A stretch of DNA of 9,815 nt, taken from assembly GCA_017400025.1 (NCBI GenBank), contig JAFQAF010000166.1, forward strand, positions 1 to 9,815, read 5' to 3'. This stretch comes from Oscillospiraceae bacterium. GTDB taxonomy: Bacteria; Bacillota_A; Clostridia; Oscillospirales; Ruminococcaceae. The number at the start of each line of letters is the position of its first letter. Position 1 is the first letter of the stretch. Shown here piece by piece: positions 5,511 through 9,815 of this stretch. A program made the position numbers and the translations under genes. The notes under the pieces are model-generated. The model was not told the origin of the DNA and did no database searches. It was given only the letters and a program-made list of their open reading frames with translations.

Positions 5511-6296
5511 ATGACAAGATTTGAGCTGGCGGCCATACTCAGCCGCAGGCTGTATATGCTGACAGAAGAGGAAAGGCACAGCATAATCGATAAATATGTG
5601 TCCGGAATAAATATGGAAATCGAAGCCGGTATCAGTGAAAAGGAAGCTGTGGAGCGGCTGGGGGATATTGACCTGCTGGCAGACAGAATACTTATGCGGC
5701 ATCATATAGACCCGCGGCAGGTAAAAGAAAACCGGAAGACAGAAACTGACATAAATCTGCGGCAGGAGGAAAAGGAAAACAGCAATCTGAAAGATACTGT
5801 AAATGAAGCTGTGCACAGGGCCACAGATGCTGTGAAAAACGCCGCTGTACAGAGCACGGAAACAGTGAAGGAAGTGGCTGCAAAGACCACAGAAGCTGTG
5901 AAAACTGTGTCCGGCAAAACCGCAGATGCCGCAAAGGCTGTAACTGAAAAAACTGCAGACGCTGCCAAGGCCGCCACAGAAAAAACCGTGGATGCCACAA
6001 AGCAGGCGGCAGGAAAAACCGGCAGGCTGTTTTCCAGAATAGGAAAGAGCACTGCGAAAATCACTTTTTCTTTTGTGAACTTTCTGCTGTTTCTCTTTGT
6101 GTGGATTCCCTCAATGCTGATTACCGCTCTGGGTGTGATATGCACTGTAGCAGTGATTTCGGTTTATCTTTTTACCGGAATAGGTTTTATGGGCGTGTGC
6201 TTATCCGGCCTGGGTTGCTGTGTTGTGGGCATATCTTTCTGCCTGTGGCTGGGCAATATACTGACAGGAGGCAAGACTGATGAACAGAATATTTAA
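5511..6296 (+). CDS. HAAS/DUF1700-type membrane protein with 11-residue repeats
   Basis: The start ATG at 5511 is chosen over an in-frame GTG at 5502 because AAGGAG (5495-5500) is ten bases before the ATG and only one base before the GTG. The 261-residue protein has three parts. Residues 1-64 match the HAAS (DUF1700) helical domain: a short helix with LTEEERHSIIDKYV, then EAGISEKEAVERLGDIDLLADRIL. Residues 104-169 are six tandem 11-residue units (KT-x-D/E-A-x-K pattern) like LEA group 3 or apolipoprotein amphipathic helices. Residues 184-251 are hydrophobic and should hold two or three membrane helices. HAAS proteins in Firmicutes usually sit beside a PadR regulator and a DUF4097 protein in envelope-related loci; here the nearby regulator is TetR-type. 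The miniprotein gene at 6280 overlaps its end. Confidence 0.85.
   Translation: MTRFELAAILSRRLYMLTEEERHSIIDKYVSGINMEIEAGISEKEAVERLGDIDLLADRILMRHHIDPRQVKENRKTETDINLRQEEKENSNLKDTVNEAVHRATDAVKNAAVQSTETVKEVAAKTTEAVKTVSGKTADAAKAVTEKTADAAKAATEKTVDATKQAAGKTGRLFSRIGKSTAKITFSFVNFLLFLFVWIPSMLITALGVICTVAVISVYLFTGIGFMGVCLSGLGCCVVGISFCLWLGNILTGGKTDEQNI
5820..6017 (+). repeat. Six tandem 33-base coding repeats (11-residue units)
   Basis: Within the HAAS-domain gene, residues 104-169 repeat every 11 residues. KT recurs at 125, 136, 147, 158 and 169, and the A/T-V/A-K step recurs at 109, 120, 131, 142, 153 and 164. An 11-residue period gives a long, slightly right-handed amphipathic helix with a Lys/Glu/Asp face and an Ala/Thr/Val face, suited to lying on membrane or pairing in a coil. 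Confidence 0.8.
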
Positions 6297-6363
6297 AATA
6301 TTTGCAGGTGTTGCCCTGCTGGCAGCAGCAGTTCGGTTTGTGTGGGAGGTACGGAAAAGATGA
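6280..6363 (+). CDS. 27-residue membrane miniprotein
   Basis: A short reading frame encodes MNRIFKIFAGVALLAAAVRF followed by VWEVRKR. It has a single hydrophobic stretch (about residues 4-20) flanked by basic residues, as expected for a small membrane protein or amphipathic peptide. Support for translation is good: a perfect AGGAGG at 6266-6271 lies eight bases before the ATG, inside the end of the HAAS gene. The frame overlaps that gene by 17 bases and its TGA overlaps the next ATG (ATGA). It therefore looks like a translationally coupled middle gene. No family is recognised and function is unknown. Confidence 0.7.
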   Translation: MNRIFKIFAGVALLAAAVRFVWEVRKR

Positions 6364-6869
6364 AAAAACTGATGGCAGTATTTTTCTCCGGCTGTGTGCT
6401 GATTGGGCTGGGGATAGGTATTACAGTGGTGGAACTGAAAGAGTGGAAAGTGAGCCCTTTCAGGGAAATACTGATGGAAAAACCTGTGGAAACCTGCGAA
6501 GAAGAACTGCGTCTGGATATAGGCGACTACAGAAACCTGGAAATAAACTTAAACGGCTATCACAGTGCAGATTTTTACCCGGAAACAGAGGCTGTGTATA
6601 ACAGCCGGTATACAAACAGTGTAAAAGTGGTTTTAAATTACCGCGGCAACCTGCCCCAGGTATTTCACGGCGGCTGGTGGGAAAATGAGGACGGCACAAA
6701 AACCATTACTTCCTGGATAGACACAAATAATTATTATGATGTGGCACAGATATTTGAGATGGCGGAGGAGATGTTTGATAACAAGACATACTACACTTAC
6801 TGCGAAACCACCCGTATAGAAAAAATCACAGTGTACACGGCATACCCGGACAGAATACTGTTTGTATAA
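6360..6869 (+). CDS. Membrane-anchored extracytoplasmic protein with YTAYPDR domain
   Basis: The start ATG at 6360 is chosen because GGGAGGT (6344-6350) lies nine bases upstream; the in-frame GTG at 6342 would overlap that site. The 169-residue product begins MKK and has one hydrophobic segment (about 4-24), acting as a signal anchor. FFSGC at 8-12 weakly resembles a lipobox, but the long hydrophobic stretch after the Cys argues for a membrane helix. Residues 46-169 form a soluble domain rich in Tyr, Trp, Asp and Glu, ending IEKITVYTAYPDRI. It aligns with the C-terminal domain of the minus-strand membrane protein at 3657-4436 (YRGNLPQVF... against YKGNPAEMY...). It takes the place that a DUF4097 protein takes in many HAAS loci, but I cannot match it to DUF4097. 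Function unknown. Confidence 0.85.
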   Translation: MKKLMAVFFSGCVLIGLGIGITVVELKEWKVSPFREILMEKPVETCEEELRLDIGDYRNLEINLNGYHSADFYPETEAVYNSRYTNSVKVVLNYRGNLPQVFHGGWWENEDGTKTITSWIDTNNYYDVAQIFEMAEEMFDNKTYYTYCETTRIEKITVYTAYPDRILFV

Positions 6870-6883
6870 GGTATATAATATAT

Positions 6884-6915
6884 AAAGGCCAGACCGGTTT
6901 CCCGGCCTGGCTTTT
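6884..6915 (+). terminator. Terminator of the HAAS gene set
   Basis: A GC-rich hairpin (GCCAG-A-CCGG with CCGG-C-CTGGC, one mismatch) lies about 17 bases after the stop codon and ends in TTTT. It closes the three-gene set begun at 5511. Confidence 0.8.
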
Positions 6916-6981
6916 GCTGTATGTTTGCATAGTTAAATAATATTTATCTTTTATTACAGAAATTGTATTAACAGTTGGTAA

Positions 6982-6999
6982 AATTGGGATTTATCTGAC
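6982..6999. repeat. Left flanking direct repeat of the DUF559 cassette
   Basis: AATTGGGATTT-nnn-TGAC here recurs in the same orientation at 7547-7564, with 15 of 18 bases identical. The two copies bracket the inverted-repeat cassette at distances of 16 and 14 bases. They may be a remnant of a target-site duplication or element ends. Confidence 0.5.
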
Positions 7000-7015
7000 A
7001 ATTTGCGCTATAAAG

Positions 7016-7035
7016 AAAGGCTCCCTTGTGTAAAG
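7016..7035. repeat. Left terminal inverted repeat of the DUF559 cassette
   Basis: AAAGGCTCCCTTGTGTAAAG matches the reverse complement of 7513-7532 at 19 of 20 positions. Confidence 0.85.
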
Positions 7036-7099
7036 TCAGCGTAGCTGAATGAATGGTTTTGCCGCAGGCGAAAATGCGAGCCTGTCCTGCGAGCATAGT

Positions 7100-7131
7100 G
7101 GAGCTGTCAGCGAAGCTGACTGAGGGATTGT
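7100..7131 (+). repeat. Inner structured repeat, left copy
   Basis: This begins GGAGCTG and ends GAGGGATTGT, around a hairpin GTCAGC-GAA-GCTGAC (7106-7120). It is the inverted counterpart of 7477-7512. Read on the other strand it encodes the last residues (SLSQLR) and the TGA stop of the DUF559 gene. A related hairpin, TCAGC-GTA-GCTGA, lies at 7036-7048, so the left arm looks longer or partly duplicated. Confidence 0.75.
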
Positions 7132-7475
7132 TTTACTATAGTATCGATATACTCACAAACGCCACGAAAGTTACTGTTGACTTCATTGTTCGGAATACGA
7201 ATTATAGTTAGTCCATATCCTTCCAGAAAAGCTGTACATTCCGCATCTTTTTCTGCATAGATAGCTTCATAGTGCTGGGAACCATCCAGTTCAATTACAA
7301 GCTTTGCCTGCGCACTATAAAAATCAGCGATGTATTTACCTAACACCTTTTGCCTTGAAAATCGGACTGGGTAGGTACGCAAAAAATCATACCAAAGGCG
7401 TCTTTCTTCCTTTGTCATTTCTTTTCGCAGTTGTCTTGCAAAAGGCACCAACCGCTTATTGTTTTTATACTGCAC
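7107..7475 (-). CDS. DUF559 / endonuclease-domain protein (PD-(D/E)XK type)
   Basis: This 122-residue protein belongs to the DUF559 group, related to very-short-patch repair endonucleases. The N-terminal region has the family pattern FARQLRKEMTKEERRLWYDFL. The nuclease core follows with D51 (YIADFY) and E62-x-D64 (LVIELDGSQHY), the expected acidic residues of the PD-(D/E)XK fold. The start is taken as GTG at 7473-7475, with GGAGGG (7482-7487) six bases upstream; a longer GTG start at 7508 would have its ribosome site overlapping the start. The ribosome site lies in the right inner repeat and the stop codon in the left inner repeat, so the gene exactly fills the cassette. Such stand-alone proteins are frequent in gut Clostridia and no biological role is established. 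Acting on cassette ends is a hypothesis only. Confidence 0.85.
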   Translation of the reverse strand: MQYKNNKRLVPFARQLRKEMTKEERRLWYDFLRTYPVRFSRQKVLGKYIADFYSAQAKLVIELDGSQHYEAIYAEKDAECTAFLEGYGLTIIRIPNNEVNSNFRGVCEYIDTIVKQSLSQLR

Positions 7476-7476
7476 T

Positions 7477-7512
7477 ACAATCCCTCCGTCACGGCTTTGC
7501 CGTGCCACCTCC
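7477..7512 (-). repeat. Inner structured repeat, right copy
   Basis: On the minus strand this begins GGAGGTGG and ends GGAGGGATTGT around a hairpin CACGGC-AAA-GCCGTG (stem 7490-7495 / 7499-7504). Compared with the left copy the ends are conserved while the stem sequence differs but stays paired. It supplies the ribosome binding site of the DUF559 gene. Confidence 0.75.
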
Positions 7513-7532
7513 CTTTACACAAGGGAGGCTTT
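7513..7532. repeat. Right terminal inverted repeat of the DUF559 cassette
   Basis: The reverse complement reads AAAGCCTCCCTTGTGTAAAG and differs from 7016-7035 at one position. It directly adjoins the right inner repeat, whereas on the left about 64 bases separate the two. Confidence 0.85.
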
Positions 7533-7546
7533 TATGCTGTTCGTTT

Positions 7547-7564
7547 AATTGGGATTTTCTTGAC
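7547..7564. repeat. Right flanking direct repeat of the DUF559 cassette
   Basis: AATTGGGATTT-nnn-TGAC, the partner of 6982-6999 in the same orientation. It lies 14 bases outside the right terminal inverted repeat and ends 17 bases before the stop codon of the acetyltransferase gene. Confidence 0.5.
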
Positions 7565-7580
7565 TGCATTAGACTGTAAA

Positions 7581-8183
7581 TTAGTTAATATTCATAAACA
7601 TTTTATCAAATGCCTTTACTTTTTCCCTGTTCAAAGGATCATCATAGATATCGGATTCATAATATTTGCCGCCTGAAGCATTAGCCAGATAGTCAGGAAT
7701 CAGCTCCATTGCAAAAAATGCAGGTGAAGCATGACCATCAGCATCTGTTATACCATAGCCTGATGCTGCGACAAAACCGAATTGAGGATAATATTCTGGT
7801 CTGCCCCAAAAGAGTATGGCACCATGCCCCAGTTGTTTTGCTTTTGCAATCATTTCAGTTATCAGAATTTTGCCCACACCTTTTCTCTGATATTCAGGTA
7901 ATACACTGATTGGGCCAATATTAAGCACAGGTATTATCTCATTATTGGTTCTCACTTCTGCTTTGCTGCAGATAATATGTCCTACAATTTCTTCATCAAC
8001 CGTAGCCACAAGGCTTAATTCTGTGTATCCATCTCTATGTCGCAACTCATTTACCATCCAATGCTCATAAGGACACCCGATTCCACCACGTTCGACCCTG
8101 CCAGGATATGAAAAAGCAATTCTTGTTATTTCTTCTACGCGTCGGAAATCTTTTTCATTTTCGATTCTGACCTTTATCTCCAT
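7581..8183 (-). CDS. GNAT-family N-acetyltransferase (YhbS-like)
   Basis: The 200-residue product transfers an acetyl group from acetyl-CoA to an unknown amine. The GNAT core is clear: beta-strand LNIGPISVLPEY then the acetyl-CoA pyrophosphate loop QRKGVG (99-104), and the C-terminal motif RPEYYPQFGF (128-137) that is typical of YhbS-type members. The ATG at 8181-8183 is chosen over an upstream in-frame ATG near 8297 because AAGGAGG (8189-8195) lies five bases before it. The gene has its own promoter, with no clear terminator seen downstream, where the DUF559 cassette begins. Leucine codons look less CTG-rich than in neighbours, which could reflect later acquisition, but I have not counted them. 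Substrate unknown. Confidence 0.88.
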   Translation of the reverse strand: MEIKVRIENEKDFRRVEEITRIAFSYPGRVERGGIGCPYEHWMVNELRHRDGYTELSLVATVDEEIVGHIICSKAEVRTNNEIIPVLNIGPISVLPEYQRKGVGKILITEMIAKAKQLGHGAILFWGRPEYYPQFGFVAASGYGITDADGHASPAFFAMELIPDYLANASGGKYYESDIYDDPLNREKVKAFDKMFMNIN

Positions 8184-8214
8184 ACTTTCCTCCTTCACAT
8201 ATGGCATCAAGCTG

Positions 8215-8244
8215 ATTATATCATACTTTAACAAATATCGTAAA
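8215..8244 (-). promoter_or_regulatory. Promoter of the acetyltransferase gene
   Basis: On the minus strand TTTACG (8239-8244), an 18-base spacer ending TGA, and TATAAT (8215-8220) form an extended -10 promoter about 25 bases before the ribosome binding site. Confidence 0.7.
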
Positions 8245-8256
8245 CAAACACAACAA

Positions 8257-8280
8257 TCAGACAAATTCAAATTTATCTGA
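8257..8280. promoter_or_regulatory. Long dyad between ruvX and the acetyltransferase gene
   Basis: Arms TCAGACAAATT (8257-8267) and AATTTATCTGA (8270-8280) are inverted repeats with one mismatch pair and a 2-base centre. The dyad lies 13 bases upstream of the acetyltransferase -35 box and 33 bases after the ruvX stop. It could be an operator, or a weak ruvX terminator since the minus strand continues TTGTTGTGTTTG. Confidence 0.5.
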
Positions 8281-8312
8281 AAGTCGTCAAAACACAATTT
8301 ATATATCTGCAG

Positions 8313-8732
8313 TTATTTATTGTTTTTTCTCCACCGCAGGTAGTTTTCCAGTATTACTGTGGCGGCCACAGCGTCCAGCACTTCCTTGCGCTTTTTGCCG
8401 AAAGTGCCGCTGTCTGTCAGCATACCCAGGGCGGTTTTTGTGGTGGCGCGTTCGTCCCACAGCACACATTCAATGCCGCTGAGCTTTTCCACCTCTTCCT
8501 TTACAAAGGTGCATTTTTCTGCCCTTTCGCCGCGTGTGCCGTCCATATTCAGGGGATGGCCTATCACTATCTGTTCGGCTTTCAGTTCATTGGCTTTTTC
8601 CACTATTTTTGCAATAGCCTTCAGGGTGTTTTTTTCTTTTATTGTGCATACAGGGCTGGCCAGAAATTCTGTAGGGTCGCACACTGCTATGCCTGTACGG
8701 CTTTCGCCGTAGTCAACTGCCATTATTCTCAT
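8313..8732 (-). CDS. ruvX: RuvX/YqgF family putative Holliday junction resolvase
   Basis: This 139-residue protein has an RNase H-like fold. It shows the expected motifs: MAVDYGESRTGIAVCD at the N-terminus with D7, IVIGHPLNMDGT in the middle, WDERATT, and the C-terminal LDAVAATVIL. Those acidic residues form the metal-binding nuclease site. YqgF-family proteins have been linked to Holliday junction resolution and, in E. coli, to processing of the 16S rRNA precursor; the name ruvX covers both ideas. The start ATG at 8730-8732 is chosen over an upstream frame extension because GGAG (8739-8742) is six bases before it and the length matches the family. It is divergent from the phosphorylase gene. 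No alaS or DUF965 neighbour, which often accompanies it in Firmicutes, is present here. Confidence 0.94.
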   Translation of the reverse strand: MRIMAVDYGESRTGIAVCDPTEFLASPVCTIKEKNTLKAIAKIVEKANELKAEQIVIGHPLNMDGTRGERAEKCTFVKEEVEKLSGIECVLWDERATTKTALGMLTDSGTFGKKRKEVLDAVAATVILENYLRWRKNNK

Positions 8733-8805
8733 ATATTTCTCCGTATGGTTTATTTTTTCTACAGATGATTTTATCATATCAGCCGGAAAATAGCTATATT
8801 AAATA

Positions 8806-8825
8806 AAACACTTTTGACAGTGTTT
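8806..8825. promoter_or_regulatory. Candidate operator over the phosphorylase -35 box
   Basis: AAACACT (8806-8812) and AGTGTTT (8819-8825) are perfect 7-base-pair inverted arms around TTTGAC. The -35 hexamer TTGACA (8814-8819) lies in the centre, so a bound repressor would block polymerase. The protein is unknown. Confidence 0.55.
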
Positions 8826-8842
8826 CTGTGTGATGTTAAAAT
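8814..8842 (+). promoter_or_regulatory. Promoter of the purine nucleoside phosphorylase gene
   Basis: TTGACA (8814-8819), a 17-base spacer and TAAAAT (8837-8842) precede the ATG at 8872, giving a leader of about 23 bases that includes GGAGG at 8861-8865. Confidence 0.85.
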
Positions 8843-8871
8843 AAAATCAAAATATTATATGGAGGCTTATT

Positions 8872-9696
8872 ATGGACCTGTACAATTTTGAATTTTATAA
8901 AAAGAGCGCAGATTATGTGAAAGAAAGAATACCTTTCACTCCTGAAATTGCAATCATTCTGGGGTCTTCCCTGGGTGCATTTGCGGACGAAATAGAAAAC
9001 CCGGTGGTGATTGACTACAAGGATATACCAAACTTTCTTGTTTCCACAGCACCTTTCCACGCAGGCAAGCTGATTGCAGGCACAGTGGCAGGCAGAAAGG
9101 TTATCTGTATGTCCGGCCGTTTCCACGCCTATGAAGGCTATGAAGCTGAACAGCTGGTTATCCCAATCCGCCTGTTCAAGCTGCTGGGCGTTGAAAAGAC
9201 AATCCTTACAAATGCCTCCGGTGCCATCAACAAAAGCTACAATGTAGGCGATGTAATGATTATTTCTGACCATATCAAAATATTCGGCCACAGCCCGCTG
9301 AGAGGCCCTAACGTGGAAGAATTCGGCGAAAGATTTTTTGAAATGAGAGATGTTTATACACCTGCACTCCGTGAGGTGGCAAAGAAATGTGCAGAAAAAT
9401 CACCGCTTACAGTGCACGAAGGTGTGTATATGTTCTTTGAAGGCCCGCAGTATGAAACAGTGGCAGAAGCACGTATGGCACGCCTGCTGGGGGCAGACGC
9501 TGTGGGTATGTCCACAGTTATGGAAGCTATCACAGCCGCACACTGCGGTATGCCGGTGCTTGGCCTGTCTGTGGTTACAGCACTGCCTACAGATATGCTG
9601 GAAGTTTCACTTTCTGCAGAAGAGGTGGACAAGGCCGCAAAACTGGTGGAAGAAAATTTCTCCGGCTATGTAAAGGACATTGTGGCAAATATCTGA
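8872..9696 (+). CDS. punA: Purine nucleoside phosphorylase, trimeric (PunA) type
   Basis: The enzyme splits purine (deoxy)nucleosides with phosphate, giving free base and (deoxy)ribose-1-phosphate for purine salvage. The 274 residues match the low-mass trimeric class. Visible motifs are the phosphate loop GSSLG (31-35), GRFHAYEGY (82-90), TNASGAIN (113-120), HSPLRGPN (140-147), and GPQYETVAEARM with GADAVGMSTVMEAI (191-220). E195 matches the base-binding Glu201 of human PNP. The residue matching human Asn243 is Ala237 (VVTALPT where relatives have TN), so recognition of 6-oxopurines may differ. The start has GGAGG six bases upstream. It has a strong promoter with an overlapping inverted repeat, and no terminator before the next frame, suggesting an operon. 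Confidence 0.93.
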   Translation: MDLYNFEFYKKSADYVKERIPFTPEIAIILGSSLGAFADEIENPVVIDYKDIPNFLVSTAPFHAGKLIAGTVAGRKVICMSGRFHAYEGYEAEQLVIPIRLFKLLGVEKTILTNASGAINKSYNVGDVMIISDHIKIFGHSPLRGPNVEEFGERFFEMRDVYTPALREVAKKCAEKSPLTVHEGVYMFFEGPQYETVAEARMARLLGADAVGMSTVMEAITAAHCGMPVLGLSVVTALPTDMLEVSLSAEEVDKAAKLVEENFSGYVKDIVANI

Positions 9697-9728
9697 TGTG
9701 ATTTACGGGATATATGAAAGGACAGGAT

Positions 9729-9815
9729 ATGAATTATAAGGAAATAATGACAAGGGAAGAGCTGGCAGAGGCCGAAAAGCGCTTTGCCAGGGTCCCGGCC
9801 GGTGGTATGGTGATT
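9729..9815 (+). CDS. Start of an unidentified gene, cut by the window end
   Basis: An open frame begins with ATG at 9729 (AAGGA at 9718-9722, six bases upstream) and is still open after 29 residues, MNYKEIMTREELAEAEKRF then ARVPAGGMVI. An in-frame ATG at 9714 is a possible alternative start with a poorer ribosome site. It begins 32 bases after the phosphorylase stop with no terminator between, so it is probably co-transcribed. The visible part is too short to identify. Confidence 0.6.
   Translation, partial: MNYKEIMTREELAEAEKRFARVPAGGMVI

Larger units (their letters stand above)
7016..7532 (-). mobile_element. Small inverted-repeat cassette carrying a DUF559 gene
   Basis: A 517-base unit is bounded by 19/20 terminal inverted repeats and has a second, inner pair of inverted structured repeats (7100-7131 and 7477-7512). 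Its only gene is the DUF559 nuclease-like gene at 7107-7475. There is no transposase, so it would be non-autonomous or move by its own nuclease-related route. Approximate direct repeats (6982-6999, 7547-7564) lie just outside. Mobility is inferred from structure, not shown. Confidence 0.6.

Noticed and set aside
5364..6145. Minus-strand frames under the HAAS gene
   Set aside because: The apparent repeats in these frames are only the reverse of the real 11-residue repeats; no start signals are seen.
6302..6601. 99-residue plus-strand frame overlapping the 6360 gene
   Set aside because: The 6360 frame has the better ribosome site, a membrane anchor and a paralogue; this frame has neither.
7016..7532. 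CRISPR-like or toxin-antitoxin reading of the repeat cassette
   Set aside because: The repeats are inverted pairs rather than regularly spaced direct repeats, and only one gene of nuclease type is present with no partner.
8184..8297. N-terminal extension of the acetyltransferase
   Set aside because: The extra residues are not GNAT-like, no ribosome site precedes the upstream ATG, and the predicted promoter lies within this stretch.

Overview
The window reads as chromosomal DNA from a low-to-moderate GC Firmicute, most likely a gut-type anaerobic member of the Clostridia. The evidence is strong AGGAGG-type ribosome binding sites, near-consensus sigma-A promoters, AT-rich intergenic gaps, rho-independent terminators after many genes, GTG and TTG starts, and the gene families present (a HAAS/DUF1700-type membrane protein, a nicotinamidase-like cysteine hydrolase with the THxxNYLET motif, a cd04170-type EF-G paralogue). 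Species cannot be named from the sequence alone.

Layout. 1-2900 (minus strand): greA and an EF-G-like GTPase, each a single-gene unit with its own promoter and terminator. 3000-3656 (plus): an isochorismatase/nicotinamidase-family hydrolase ending in a terminator shared with the convergent gene. 3657-6915: an apparently linked envelope module. It consists of a minus-strand three-helix membrane protein, a divergent TetR-family regulator, a minus-strand tRNA with a CAT anticodon between them, and a plus-strand set of a HAAS-domain membrane protein with 11-residue repeats, a previously easily missed 27-residue membrane miniprotein, and an anchored protein. The last of these shares its C-terminal domain (ending YTAYPDR) with the minus-strand membrane protein. 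6980-7565: a small cassette with 19/20 terminal inverted repeats carrying a DUF559 (PD-(D/E)XK nuclease-like) gene, flanked by 15/18 direct repeats. 7581-8732 (minus): a GNAT acetyltransferase and ruvX. 8806-9815 (plus): a trimeric-type purine nucleoside phosphorylase under a consensus promoter whose -35 box sits inside a perfect inverted repeat, then the start of an unidentified gene cut by the window edge.

How they fit. The housekeeping genes (greA, EF-G-like, tRNA, ruvX, PNP) concern transcription, translation, DNA processing and purine salvage. The two places that look accessory or under-described are the TetR/HAAS/YTAYPDR module and the DUF559 inverted-repeat cassette. In the first, a shared extracytoplasmic domain on both sides of one regulator argues for a single envelope-related system. 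In the second, the repeats themselves supply the gene's ribosome binding site and its stop codon, so gene and repeats appear to have evolved as one unit.
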